Part shown: in pieces, positions 18,118-27,944 of the stretch
Layout of the letters: each line of letters begins with the position of its first letter
How positions within the stretch are numbered: the first letter of the stretch is position 1
NCBI GenBank assembly: GCA_025456145.1
Contig: JALOLD010000001.1
Location: forward strand, 152,240 to 216,239
Origin: Thermoanaerobaculales bacterium
GTDB lineage: Bacteria > Acidobacteriota > Thermoanaerobaculia > Thermoanaerobaculales > Sulfomarinibacteraceae
Direction: 5' to 3'
Length of the DNA: 64,000 bases
Position numbers and translations under genes: made by a program
Notes under the pieces: model-generated
The model's database searches: none
The model's input: only the letters and a program-made list of their open reading frames with translations
What the model was told of the DNA's origin: nothing

Positions 18118-19497
18118 TCACTCGACGAGCTTGAACATCACCGCGGCGAGGAAGCCCGCGAGGGTGCCGAGCCCGACCTGGTTCGGGGTGCCGTGGTGCG
18201 CCGCCTCGGGGATCATGGCGGCGGCGATCATGGTCAGCATGGCTCCGGCGGCGACGCCCTCGGCAAAGACCAGCCAGGTCTCGTCGAGCACGCCGGCGAG
18301 CAGGAAGCCGGCGCCCGCGCCGACCGAGGTGATGACCATGAGCGCGAGCCACATCAGGAAGACCCGGCGCCGGGTGAGCCCGGCGGCGAGCATGTTGGCC
18401 GAGCTCGAAAGCGCCTCCGGGAAGTTCGACAGGAAGAGGCCGGCGATGAGCGTGTACGGAATGACGTGGAGAAAGCGGAGGGTCTCGGTCGAGGGGTGCG
18501 CGGCCACGGTGACGAACAGCCCGGCGCCGATCACCACGCTCTCGGGAATGCCGTCGAGGAGGATCCCCAGCCACACCGCCAGTGGCGAGCCGTGGCTCTC
18601 GCTCTGTGCCCTGCGAAGAGCGATCTCGGGCACCTGGCCGCCGTGCCGCAGCGACACCGCCGCGGCCCGCGCCCAGTCGACAGTCCGGGTGAGCCGGGTG
18701 ACGAGCTGCTCCCGGAGTTGCTCCATGCGGTCGCTGGCAAGCTCACGGCAGGCGCGGTCGAAGTCGGGCGAGAGGGCGCGTAGCCGGTCGACGTCCCCGC
18801 GTCGCAGCGCGAGACAGCCGACATCGGTCCTCGCCGTGACCCGGCCGAGCCCCTCGAGCTCCGGCGCCACCAGGCTCACCGCGCCGACCAGGGTGCCGGG
18901 TCCGAGGACCGCGGCGTGGGCGCCGCCGACCTCCGCATCGACCTCCCCCTCGATCACGATGTAGGCCTCGCCGGTGTCGGCGTCCGGACCGGCGAGGACG
19001 GCGCCCTTGGGGACATCGACCGGGCGCAGCATCCCCGCGAGGTCCTCGGCCAGGCTGTCCGGCAGGGCGTCGAAGGGGCGGGCCAGGGAGACCGCCTCCA
19101 TCATGGCGCGGACATCCTGTCGGCGCTGCCTCGCGACCTCCGCGAGGGTGGTGGCGGTCTTGCGGATGTGACCCCCGCTGCTGTTGACGACCGCGTCGAG
19201 GGCCACGAAGAGCAGCCCGCCGAGCACCCCGCCGATCATCAGGGCGAGGAAGTTGGCGAGGGCGTGGTCGTCTCCCCCTCCGTGCTTCGACACGGTCAGG
19301 GCGAGGGCGGTGGGGGCGACGAGCTCGACGCTCAGCGCCGCGATCAGCGCGCCGGCGCCGAAGGCTGCGAGGATCGAGATGGTGGTGCGGCTGAACTGCC
19401 GCCGAAGACCGACCGCCGACCCGAGGGGGAGCGACACCGCGCTGACCCCGCCGAGGGCGAGCGCCCAGAGTGCGTGGATTATCGTTACGTCGTTCAT
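18118..19497 (-). CDS. ZIP-like metal transporter with inserted cNMP-binding-like domain
   Basis: A 459-residue membrane protein. Residues 1-110 hold three TM helices and 300-459 hold about five more with ZIP-type signatures: LDGIPES (314-320), SNFPEA (357-362), FAEGVAAGAML (411-421) and MIPEAAHH (428-435). Between them (~135-245) sits a cyclic-nucleotide-binding-like beta roll followed by a helical linker. In its phosphate cassette (GTLVGAVSL) the usual acidic residue is missing, so nucleotide binding is doubtful. ZIP proteins import divalent metals; the inserted regulator suggests gating by a ligand or by interaction. The start at 19497 is preferred over upstream Arg/Ser-rich sequence. It is divergent from the DUF3516 helicase gene. 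Confidence 0.82.
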   Translation of the reverse strand: MNDVTIIHALWALALGGVSAVSLPLGSAVGLRRQFSRTTISILAAFGAGALIAALSVELVAPTALALTVSKHGGGDDHALANFLALMIGGVLGGLLFVALDAVVNSSGGHIRKTATTLAEVARQRRQDVRAMMEAVSLARPFDALPDSLAEDLAGMLRPVDVPKGAVLAGPDADTGEAYIVIEGEVDAEVGGAHAAVLGPGTLVGAVSLVAPELEGLGRVTARTDVGCLALRRGDVDRLRALSPDFDRACRELASDRMEQLREQLVTRLTRTVDWARAAAVSLRHGGQVPEIALRRAQSESHGSPLAVWLGILLDGIPESVVIGAGLFVTVAAHPSTETLRFLHVIPYTLIAGLFLSNFPEALSSSANMLAAGLTRRRVFLMWLALMVITSVGAGAGFLLAGVLDETWLVFAEGVAAGAMLTMIAAAMIPEAAHHGTPNQVGLGTLAGFLAAVMFKLVE

Positions 19498-19689
19498 GGC
19501 CTCGCGCCTCCCGGGAGACCGCACACCGCCTCGAGCCGCCTTTCGGTTCGCCGACGCCGGTGTCGGGGGTTGTTCGCGGGGTCGATTCTGACAGGCCGCG
19601 GAACGCGACGCCACCGCGACGGTCTCCAGCGTCCCGACCTGGGGCGCCACCACACCGTGGGCTCTGCACCGGGGGCTGGACGGCTCCCC

Positions 19690-19695
19690 TATACT
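19690..19695 (+). promoter_or_regulatory. -10 hexamer TATACT just before the 19702 start
   Basis: TATACT ends seven bases before the ATG at 19702, and there is no Shine-Dalgarno sequence in the gap. Initiation would fall on or next to the start codon, giving a leaderless mRNA. No convincing -35 is visible. Confidence 0.45.
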
Positions 19696-19701
19696 GCCGC
19701 G

Positions 19702-22278
19702 ATGACCGACGCCTCCGACGTGGCCAACCTGCTGTCACGGATCCCCCCCGGCGGGACCACCGACCCCGACGAGATCCTCGATCTCTTCCTCGGGTGGGTG
19801 ACCGACATCGGCTTCGAGCTCTACCCGGCCCAGGAGGAGGCGCTGCTCGAGCTGATGGCCGGCCGCCACGTGGTGCTCTCGACGCCGACCGGATCGGGCA
19901 AGTCGCTGGTCGCCCTCGGTCTCCACTTCAAGGGGCTGTGCGAGGGCCGGGTCAGCTACTACACCTCCCCGATCAAGGCGCTGGCGTCCGAGAAGTTCTT
20001 CGCGCTGTGCCGGGACCTCGGCGCCGACAATGTCGGGATGCTCACCGGCGACGCGAGCATTAACCCCGGGGCGACGGTCGTGACCTGCACCGCCGAGGTG
20101 CTCGCCAACCTGTCGCTGCGGCTCGGCCCGGAGCTCGACGCGCCCTATGTCGTCATGGACGAGTTCCACTACTACTCGGACCGCGAGCGGGGCTGGGCCT
20201 GGCAGGTGCCCCTGGTCAACTCGCCGGCGAGCCAGTTCCTGCTCATGTCGGCGACCCTCGGGGACATGACCGCGATCATGCGCCACCTCGAGGACCGGAC
20301 CGGTCGAGAGGCGGTCCACGTGACCTCGGCGGTGCGTCCGGTGCCCCTCGACTTCGCCTATCGCGAGACACCGGTCCACGAGACCGTCGAGTGGCTGGCC
20401 GAGACCGGCAAGGTCCCCGCCTATGTCGTCAACTTCACCCAGCTCGAGTGCGCCGAGCTCGCTCAGGCGCTGACCAGCATGCCCTTGACCGGCAAGGACG
20501 AGAAGAAGGCGATCCAGGAGGCGGTGGCCGGAACCCGGTTCACCACCCCGTATGGCAAGGAGTTCCGGCGCTTCCTGTCGTTCGGGATCGGCGTCCACCA
20601 CGCCGGGCTGCTGCCCAAGTACCGGCTGCTGGTCGAGAAGCTCTCGCAGCGGGGGCTGCTCAAGATCATCTCCGGGACCGACACCCTCGGCGTCGGGGTC
20701 AACATCCCGATCCGCACCGTGCTCTTCACCAAGCTCGCCAAGTTCGACGGCCGCAAGGTGACCCAGCTCAAGGTCCGCGACTTCAAGCAGATCGCCGGGC
20801 GGGCCGGGCGCCGGGGCTTCGACGAGCAGGGCAGCGTCGTCGCCCAGGCGCCGGAGCACGTCATCGAGCGCAAGCTCGCCGAACGGCGGGCCGCCGCCAA
20901 CCCGGGCAAGAAGCGCAAGGCGCCGACCAAGCAGCCGCGAGCCGGCGAGGTCTCCTGGTCCGACGAGACCTTCGCCAAGCTCGTCGCCGGGGAGCCCGAG
21001 CGGCTCGAGTCGCGCTTCCGCGTCACCCCGGGGATGATCGTCGACCTGCTCCAGCGCGACGCCGCGGTCAACGACCCCGAGGCCGGCAACTTCCACTCGC
21101 TGCGCGAGCTCATCCGCCACTGCCACGAGGACGACGCGGCCAAGGCGAGCCACCTCAACCACGCCGCCAAGCTGGTCCGCTCGCTCGGGCACGCCGGGAT
21201 CGTCCGGATGGTCAAGGACGCCGCGACCTCGTTCTTCTGGGTGGTAGTCGACGACGATCTCCAGCTCGACTTCTCGCTCTTCCACAACCTGTCGCTGTTC
21301 CTCGTCGAAGCCGTCGAGGGCCTCGACCCGGAGCACCCCGACTACGCCCTCGACCTGCTCAGCCTCGTCGAAGCGGTGCTCGAGGACCCGGCGATCGTCC
21401 TCCGCCGCCAGCTCGACGTCCTCAAGACCGAGCTCGTCGAGCGGCTCAAGGCCGAGGGGGTGAGCTACGAGGAGAGGATGAACCGGCTCGACGAGCTCAC
21501 CGCGCCCCAGCCCTGCGCCGATTACCTGCACGCGGTCTTCGAGCGCTTCCGGGAGCTCCACCCGTGGGTCGGCGGCGACATGGTCCGGCCCAAGTCGGTC
21601 GGCCGCGAGATGCTCGAGGGCTGGCTCGACTTCTCCGACTACGTCAAGCGCTACGGTCTGCACCGCTCCGAGGGCGTGCTGCTCCGCTACCTGTCGCAGC
21701 TCTATCGGACCCTCGACCAGAACATCCCCGACGCCGCCAAGACCGAGGAGGTCCTCGACGTGCTCGGCTTCTTCCGCTCGATGCTCGAGAGGGTCGACAC
21801 CAGCCTGATCGAGGAGTGGGAGGGGCTGCGCCACCCCGAGCTTCTTATCGAGCCGGCCGAGGACCCGCGGGACGCGCACCGCCGGGTGGTCATCGAGGAG
21901 CTGCGCACCGACCCGCGCACCCTCGCCTCGCGGGTCCGCGCCGAGCTCCGGCAGCTCGTCCACGCCCTGTCCCTCAAGGCGTGGGAGGACGCCGCCGACG
22001 CCGTCCGTCAGCCCGCCGACCCCGGCCGGGCCTGGCCGGCCGAGCGGTTCGAGGCGGCGATGGCGCCCTTCTTCGAGCGCTTCCCCACCCTGATTTTCGA
22101 CCACCGCGCCCGGCTCGCCGACACCACCGTCCTCACCCGCGAGGACGACCGGCGGTGGCGGGTGACCCAGCGTCTGGTCGACCCCGAGGAGGAGAACCTC
22201 TGGTTCGTCGCCGGCGAGGTCGATCTCGACGCGTGGCAGGGGGGACCGCTGGTCGCGGTCACGGAGATCGGGGCCTGA
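19702..22278 (+). CDS. Ski2-like DEAD/DEAH helicase with DUF3516
   Basis: An 858-residue helicase of the Ski2/Mtr4-like superfamily 2 branch carrying the bacterial DUF3516 C-terminal region. Walker A is TPTGSGKS (61-68) and motif II is DEFH (153-156) rather than DEVH. LLMSATLGDM follows, and domain 2 has GIGVHHAGLLPKYR and QIAGRAGRRG. The rest (~430-858) is the helical DUF3516 part. Such proteins probably unwind structured RNA, perhaps with a nuclease; this is unproven for the bacterial subfamily. The ATG is seven bases downstream of TATACT. The hairpin array follows the stop directly. Confidence 0.88.
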   Translation: MTDASDVANLLSRIPPGGTTDPDEILDLFLGWVTDIGFELYPAQEEALLELMAGRHVVLSTPTGSGKSLVALGLHFKGLCEGRVSYYTSPIKALASEKFFALCRDLGADNVGMLTGDASINPGATVVTCTAEVLANLSLRLGPELDAPYVVMDEFHYYSDRERGWAWQVPLVNSPASQFLLMSATLGDMTAIMRHLEDRTGREAVHVTSAVRPVPLDFAYRETPVHETVEWLAETGKVPAYVVNFTQLECAELAQALTSMPLTGKDEKKAIQEAVAGTRFTTPYGKEFRRFLSFGIGVHHAGLLPKYRLLVEKLSQRGLLKIISGTDTLGVGVNIPIRTVLFTKLAKFDGRKVTQLKVRDFKQIAGRAGRRGFDEQGSVVAQAPEHVIERKLAERRAAANPGKKRKAPTKQPRAGEVSWSDETFAKLVAGEPERLESRFRVTPGMIVDLLQRDAAVNDPEAGNFHSLRELIRHCHEDDAAKASHLNHAAKLVRSLGHAGIVRMVKDAATSFFWVVVDDDLQLDFSLFHNLSLFLVEAVEGLDPEHPDYALDLLSLVEAVLEDPAIVLRRQLDVLKTELVERLKAEGVSYEERMNRLDELTAPQPCADYLHAVFERFRELHPWVGGDMVRPKSVGREMLEGWLDFSDYVKRYGLHRSEGVLLRYLSQLYRTLDQNIPDAAKTEEVLDVLGFFRSMLERVDTSLIEEWEGLRHPELLIEPAEDPRDAHRRVVIEELRTDPRTLASRVRAELRQLVHALSLKAWEDAADAVRQPADPGRAWPAERFEAAMAPFFERFPTLIFDHRARLADTTVLTREDDRRWRVTQRLVDPEEENLWFVAGEVDLDAWQGGPLVAVTEIGA

Positions 22279-22505
22279 GGGCTTGGCCGGCGTCTTCGAC
22301 GCCTGGGCGTGGCCGGTCCCTGCGGGACCTGGGGGTGAGGGCGTGGCCGGTCCCTTCGGGACCTGGGCTTGAGGACGTGACGGTCGATGCTCACCTGCTC
22401 GAGACCCCAGGACCAGGCGCCGAAGGCGCCGGCCAAGCCCTCAAGCCCAGGCGCCAACGGCGCCGGTCACCCCCTCAAGCCCAGGCGCCATCGGCGCCGG
22501 TCAAG
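22279..22505. repeat. Array of six palindromic units (3 forward, 3 inverted)
   Basis: Fills the gap between two convergent genes. Each unit has a conserved flank (GAGGGCTTGGCC-like, then CTGGGCTTGAGG-like) around a 15-base perfect hairpin at 22289, 22315, 22349, 22416, 22450 and 22484. The first three read on the plus strand and the last three on the minus strand. The repeat period is 34 bases for four of the units. Stems vary but stay paired: GGCGT/ACGCC, GGTCC/GGACC (twice) and GGCGC/GCGCC (three times). The closing C-G pair is invariant and the triloops are TTC, TGC, TTC, TTC, GTT and GAT. The structure is REP-like; it may stop transcription from both sides or protect 3' ends. Confidence 0.85.
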
Positions 22506-22510
22506 CCCTC

Positions 22511-23014
22511 TCAACACCCCCCGACGAGCGTCTTCGCCTGCCGATCCTTGGTGACGCCGGGGAAGGGCAGCACCCGGTTGTGCATGACCGCGTACACGCC
22601 GCCGGACAGCAGGCGGGCGGCGAGCAGCGCTTCGGTGACGTTCTGCAGGGCGTCGGTGTCGCGGAACTCGTAGGGCCGCATGGCGCCGGTCAGGATGACC
22701 GGGGTGTCGAGCCCGGCGAGCTCCCGGTGGAGCACATCGCCGGTCTTGGCAAGCGTGTCGGTGCCGTGCAGCACGACCACCGCGTCCGAGCTGGGCAGCG
22801 CGTCGCGCACCGCCTTGAGGATGGCCTGCCGGTCCTCCTCGGTCATGTCCAGTGAGTCCTTGTGCATCACCGCCACGTGGCGGATGAACAGATCGGGCAG
22901 TCGCAGCGACCCCAGGATCACCTCGAGGACCGAGCGCGAGTTGGCCAGCGAGCCGTCGAACTCGTTGTAGGTCTTGTCGATCGTGCCGCCGGTGGTGAGG
23001 ATGGTCAGTCGCAT
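22511..23014 (-). CDS. Single-domain asparaginase-like protein
   Basis: A 167-residue protein equal to only the N-terminal domain of L-asparaginases. It keeps both catalytic Thr motifs, ILTTGGTIDKTYNE (residues 5-18) and VLHGTDTL near 83-90, but has no C-terminal domain. Free-standing short forms of this kind are known in many bacteria, so it is not obviously truncated; the stop comes after a complete Rossmann-like domain. Activity on asparagine is uncertain because the C-terminal domain normally helps shape the active site. It runs toward the hairpin array and lies downstream of the KDO genes with a 196-base gap containing hexamer repeats. Confidence 0.8.
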   Translation of the reverse strand: MRLTILTTGGTIDKTYNEFDGSLANSRSVLEVILGSLRLPDLFIRHVAVMHKDSLDMTEEDRQAILKAVRDALPSSDAVVVLHGTDTLAKTGDVLHRELAGLDTPVILTGAMRPYEFRDTDALQNVTEALLAARLLSGGVYAVMHNRVLPFPGVTKDRQAKTLVGGC

Positions 23015-23022
23015 GTCATCTC

Positions 23023-23041
23023 CCGCGTCCGCGTCCGCGTC
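23023..23041. repeat. Short GCGTCC hexamer run
   Basis: About three tandem copies of GCGTCC just upstream of the asparaginase-like start. Same motif as the larger arrays at 23165 and 25056. Confidence 0.6.
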
Positions 23042-23164
23042 TGTGCCCGCTTCCGAGCTCTGGCGAATCGGGAAGCGAATCTTATCCGGGTTTCGAGCAC
23101 GTGGCAGCTTCCCGGCGCCACTTTTTCAGCGGTAGAGTCAAGAACGCGTCAACGCGATCGTTTC

Positions 23165-23208
23165 GGACGCGGACTCGGACGCGGACGCGGACTCGGACTC
23201 GGACGCGG
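23165..23208. repeat. GGACGC/GGACTC hexamer tandem array
   Basis: Seven hexamers alternating between GGACGC and GGACTC, ending two bases before the kdsD stop codon. It lies in a non-coding gap and is a microsatellite-like, probably length-variable element. Confidence 0.75.
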
Positions 23209-23210
23209 GT

Positions 23211-24167
23211 CTAGAAAAGCCCAACACCCCACAGATCGTGGATGTGAAGCACGCCGGCGACCGCGCCGCTGCCGTCACAGACCAGGAGCGAGGTGATCCG
23301 CTTCTCCTCGAGCCGCTTGAGCGCCGCGGTGGCGAGCTCGTCGGCGGCGATGCAGACCCCACCGGGGTGCATCACCTGCTCCGCCGTCCGGGCCAGCGGG
23401 TCGGCCTCCCGCTCCATGAGCCGGCGCAGGTCGCCGTCGGTGATCACTCCGAGCAGTGATCCCTCGAGATCGAGCACCACCGCGAGACCGAGCCCCTTGC
23501 GGCTCATCTCGTAGATCACGTCCTTCATCGCCGTATCGGCGCGAACCACCGGCATCTCGTCGCCGCTGTGCATGAGGTCTCCGACCTTCAGGAACTTCTT
23601 GCCCAGCTTGCCGCCCGGGTGGAAGCGGGCGAAGTCCTCCTCCTTGAAGCCCTTCTCGACCGCCACCGTGAGGGCCAGCGCATCGCCGAGGGCAAGGCTC
23701 GCGGTGGTCGAGGCGGTTGGAGCGAGGTTGAGCGGGCAGGCCTCGCTTCTCACTCCGAGGTCGAGGTGGACGTCCGCCGCCCTGGCCAGCGGCGAGCCCG
23801 GGTACGAGGTCATGGCGATGAGCGTGATGCCCTGCCGCTTGAGGATCTCGAGCAGCCTCAGGATTTCTTCGGTGGCGCCCGAGTTCGAGATCGCGACGAC
23901 GAGGTCGCCGGTCGTGAGCATCCCGAGGTCGCCGTGGATCGCCTCGGCGGGGTGGAGAAACAGCGCCGGCGTTCCGGTCGAGCTCATGGTCGCGGCGAGC
24001 TTGCGGCAGATGATCCCCGACTTGCCCATCCCGGTCCACACCACCCGGCCGGTGCAGCTGACCACCATCGCCACCGCCCGCTCGAATTCGCCGCCGAGCC
24101 CTTCGACCAGCGCGCGGATGGCGTCCGCCTCGGTCGCCAGGACCTTGCGGGCGATCTCGAGGCTCAC
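23211..24167 (-). CDS. kdsD: D-arabinose-5-phosphate isomerase (SIS-CBS-CBS)
   Basis: Converts ribulose-5-phosphate to arabinose-5-phosphate, the first step of KDO synthesis for LPS. The 318-residue protein has a sugar-isomerase (SIS) domain (~35-170; WTGMGKSGI, FLHPAEAIHGDLGM, AISNSGATEEI) and two CBS domains (~205-318), the standard KdsD/KpsF architecture and length. The start is GTG at 24167, overlapping the kdsA stop as GTGA, so it is translated with kdsA. A hexamer repeat array begins right after its stop codon. KdsD and KpsF cannot be told apart by sequence alone, but the adjacent kdsA and nearby kdsB favour LPS synthesis. Confidence 0.95.
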   Translation of the reverse strand: MSLEIARKVLATEADAIRALVEGLGGEFERAVAMVVSCTGRVVWTGMGKSGIICRKLAATMSSTGTPALFLHPAEAIHGDLGMLTTGDLVVAISNSGATEEILRLLEILKRQGITLIAMTSYPGSPLARAADVHLDLGVRSEACPLNLAPTASTTASLALGDALALTVAVEKGFKEEDFARFHPGGKLGKKFLKVGDLMHSGDEMPVVRADTAMKDVIYEMSRKGLGLAVVLDLEGSLLGVITDGDLRRLMEREADPLARTAEQVMHPGGVCIAADELATAALKRLEEKRITSLLVCDGSGAVAGVLHIHDLWGVGLF

Positions 24168-24997
24168 GGCCCGACCTCGGCGAGGGTCCGGGCGATGGCG
24201 GTCACCTGTGCGACGAGCCGCTCGAGCTCGGCCGGCTCGAGCTGGGTCGTCGCGTCCGACAGCGCCTCGGCGGGCCGCGGGTGGACCTCGACGAAGAAGC
24301 CGTCGACCCCGACCGCCGCGGCGGCCCGCGCCAGGTAGGGGTGGAACTCGCGCGCACCGCCCGTAGAGTGGCCGAGCCCGCCCGGCAGCTGGAGCGAGTG
24401 GGTCACGTCGAAGACCACCGGGGCGAAGCGCCGCATGACCGGAAGCGACCGCATGTCGACCACCAGGTTGTGATAGCCGAAGCTCGCTCCCCGCTCGGTC
24501 AGGGTGACCCGCTGGTTGCCGGTCGAGCGGATCTTCTCGACCGCGTTCCTCATGTCCTCGGGCGCCATGAACTGACCCTTCTTGACGTTGACCGAGGCGC
24601 CGCTCGCGCCGCAGGCGAGGAGCAGGTCGGTCTGACGGCAGAGAAAGGCAGGGACCTGGAGGATGTCGGCGACCTCGGCGGCCGGGGCCGCCTGCTCGGG
24701 GTGGTGGACGTCGGTGAGCACCGCCAGCCCGGTCTCGGCCTTGACCGCCGCGAGCGCCTCCAGCCCCTGCTCGAGCCCCGGACCGCGGTAGCTCGCCACC
24801 GACGAGCGGTTGGCCTTGTCGAAGGAGGCCTTGAAGATCGCCTTGACCCCGTGCCGGTCGGCGATCCCCCGGACCACCCGCGCGACCTCGAGCGCGAGCT
24901 CGGCCGACTCGATGACGCAGGGGCCGGCGATCAGGAAGGGCAGCGATTCGTCGCCGACCCGGATGCCGGGGGCGATCTCGAAGGGGGTCCAGTCCAT
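24164..24997 (-). CDS. kdsA: KDO-8-phosphate synthase
   Basis: Condenses phosphoenolpyruvate with arabinose-5-phosphate to 3-deoxy-D-manno-octulosonate-8-phosphate. At 277 residues it is the usual KdsA length. Recognisable blocks are FLIAGPCVIES (22-32), KAIFKASFDKANRSS, DVHHPEQ, VPAFLCRQTDLL, VNVKKGQFMAPEDM and FDVTHSLQLPG. The overlap with kdsD gives coupling. The ATG at 24997 is seven bases after TACACT (25010-25005, minus strand) with no ribosome site, so it may have its own leaderless promoter 247 bases after pyrG. The metal-dependent (Cys) and metal-independent (Asn) types differ near the N-terminus; NVKKGQ suggests the non-metallo class. Confidence 0.96.
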   Translation of the reverse strand: MDWTPFEIAPGIRVGDESLPFLIAGPCVIESAELALEVARVVRGIADRHGVKAIFKASFDKANRSSVASYRGPGLEQGLEALAAVKAETGLAVLTDVHHPEQAAPAAEVADILQVPAFLCRQTDLLLACGASGASVNVKKGQFMAPEDMRNAVEKIRSTGNQRVTLTERGASFGYHNLVVDMRSLPVMRRFAPVVFDVTHSLQLPGGLGHSTGGAREFHPYLARAAAAVGVDGFFVEVHPRPAEALSDATTQLEPAELERLVAQVTAIARTLAEVGP

Positions 24998-25055
24998 AGC
25001 CGGTAGTGTAGCCGAACTCCCGATCAGGACCTTCCTCTGCCCTGGGCCGTACCCT

Positions 25056-25103
25056 GATCCGCGTCCGCGTCCGAGTCCGCGTCCGAGTCCGGGTCGGTGT
25101 CCG
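25056..25103. repeat. GCGTCC/GAGTCC hexamer tandem array
   Basis: Tandem GCGTCC/GAGTCC hexamers in the 246-base pyrG-kdsA gap. The units are the reverse complement of those at 23165, so the two arrays flank kdsA-kdsD in inverted orientation. The rest of the gap shows no coding signal. Confidence 0.7.
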
Positions 25104-25243
25104 GCGCCGCTGCAACAATCAGAGTCCGTGGCAGGGGCAGGGCGAATGGCAGCGAACAGCGCCCCCGGGCCGCGCGGACCAGAAGGCCCGGTGTACCTAG
25201 CCGGGCGTGTTCATGAGCGGTCTGCCACCGCTGCCGTCGCGCC

Positions 25244-26992
<1,749 letters not shown>

Positions 26993-27739
26993 TCAGTCAG
27001 TGCCGGCGATCAGCCGGCGGACCCGTTCGAGATCCTCGGGCGTGTCGACCCCGTACGCCGGGTCGGGAGCGTCGAGGACCAGGATCTCCATACCGTTCTC
27101 GAGGGCACGCAGCTGCTCGAGCCCCTCGGCCCTCTCGAGGGGCGACGGCGCCCACCCGACGAATTGCTCGAGCGCATCCGTCCGGAAGCCGTAGATCCCA
27201 AGGTGCAGCCGCCACAGCCCGGCCGCCGCGCCGCCGTCGCGCGGATACGGGATCGCCGAGCGCGAGAAGTAGAGCGCGCGGCCGTCCGACCGACGCACCA
27301 CCTTGACCGCGTTCGGGTCGCCCGCCCGTTCTTCGGCGAGCGGCCGGCACAGCGTCGCCATCCCGACCTCCGGGCGCTCGCGAAGGCCGCGGACGAGGGT
27401 GTCGATGTTGGCGGCGCTGAGCATCGGCTCGTCGCCCTGGACGTTGACGACGATCTCCCAGTCACCTCGGTTCGCCAGGGCCGCGGCGATCCGGTCGGTG
27501 CCCGAGGGGTGCTCGCCGGTCATCGCCGCCTCGGCGCCCGCCGCCACCGCGGCGGCCGCCACTCGCTCGTCGTCGGTGGCGACAAGGACGCGGTCGACGG
27601 TCGACGCCGCCCGGGCCCGACGCACGACGTGGGCGATCATCGGCGAGCCCCCCAGGTCGGCCAGGGCCTTGCCGGGAAACCGCGTCGAGCCCCAGCGCGC
27701 GGGGATCGCCGCGACGACGCCTCGGACATCGCCTGTCAT
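26993..27739 (-). CDS. kdsB: CMP-KDO synthetase
   Basis: 3-deoxy-manno-octulosonate cytidylyltransferase: activates KDO with CTP to CMP-KDO for transfer to lipid A. At 248 residues it matches the family; motifs are AAIPARWGSTRFPGKAL (10-26), VATDDERV, MTGEHPSGTDRIAAA, VNVQGDEP and HLGIYGFR. It is the first gene of the run kdsB-pyrG-kdsA-kdsD. The promoter (TTGACT, 17 bases, TAGCAT) ends 11 bases before the ATG. Confidence 0.97.
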   Translation of the reverse strand: MTGDVRGVVAAIPARWGSTRFPGKALADLGGSPMIAHVVRRARAASTVDRVLVATDDERVAAAAVAAGAEAAMTGEHPSGTDRIAAALANRGDWEIVVNVQGDEPMLSAANIDTLVRGLRERPEVGMATLCRPLAEERAGDPNAVKVVRRSDGRALYFSRSAIPYPRDGGAAAGLWRLHLGIYGFRTDALEQFVGWAPSPLERAEGLEQLRALENGMEILVLDAPDPAYGVDTPEDLERVRRLIAGTD

Positions 27740-27750
27740 CCTGTGGTGAG

Positions 27751-27779
27751 ATGCTATGGGTCGCGGGCGACCGAGTCAA
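27751..27779 (-). promoter_or_regulatory. Promoter of the kdsB-pyrG-kdsA-kdsD run
   Basis: On the minus strand TTGACT (27779-27774), a 17-base spacer and TAGCAT (27756-27751), followed after 11 bases by the kdsB ATG. It should give a transcript with at most a few leader bases. The remaining 27780-27907 contains no other clear signal. Confidence 0.65.
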
Positions 27780-27907
27780 GAGTCTGCCCCAGGGTTGAAA
27801 CAATCGTTTGTTTTGCACCCAACACACCGCAGCGACAGGGTTAAGAGACGGGATCTCGATCTACGGCGTAAGACCCGGCGATCTCATCAGTTGACCAGTC
27901 CGGCCGC

Positions 27908-27944
27908 TTGACGATTGGGGGCGGGGTTGATACAAACAGCTGTA
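27908..27944 (+). promoter_or_regulatory. tetR-type promoter with overlapping operator
   Basis: TTGACG (27908-27913), 17 bases, then TACAAA (27931-27936) next to the ATG at 27944. The sequence ATACAAACAGCTGTAT (27930-27945) is an inverted repeat (ATACA/TGTAT, centre ACAGCTGT) covering the -10 and the start codon, a likely autoregulatory TetR site. Confidence 0.5.

Noticed and set aside
22279..22505. CRISPR array
   Set aside because: Units are internally palindromic, lie in two orientations, have no unique spacers of constant length and no cas genes nearby.
22511..23014. Truncated asparaginase pseudogene
   Set aside because: The protein ends at a natural domain boundary, keeps both Thr motifs, and short single-domain homologues are known.
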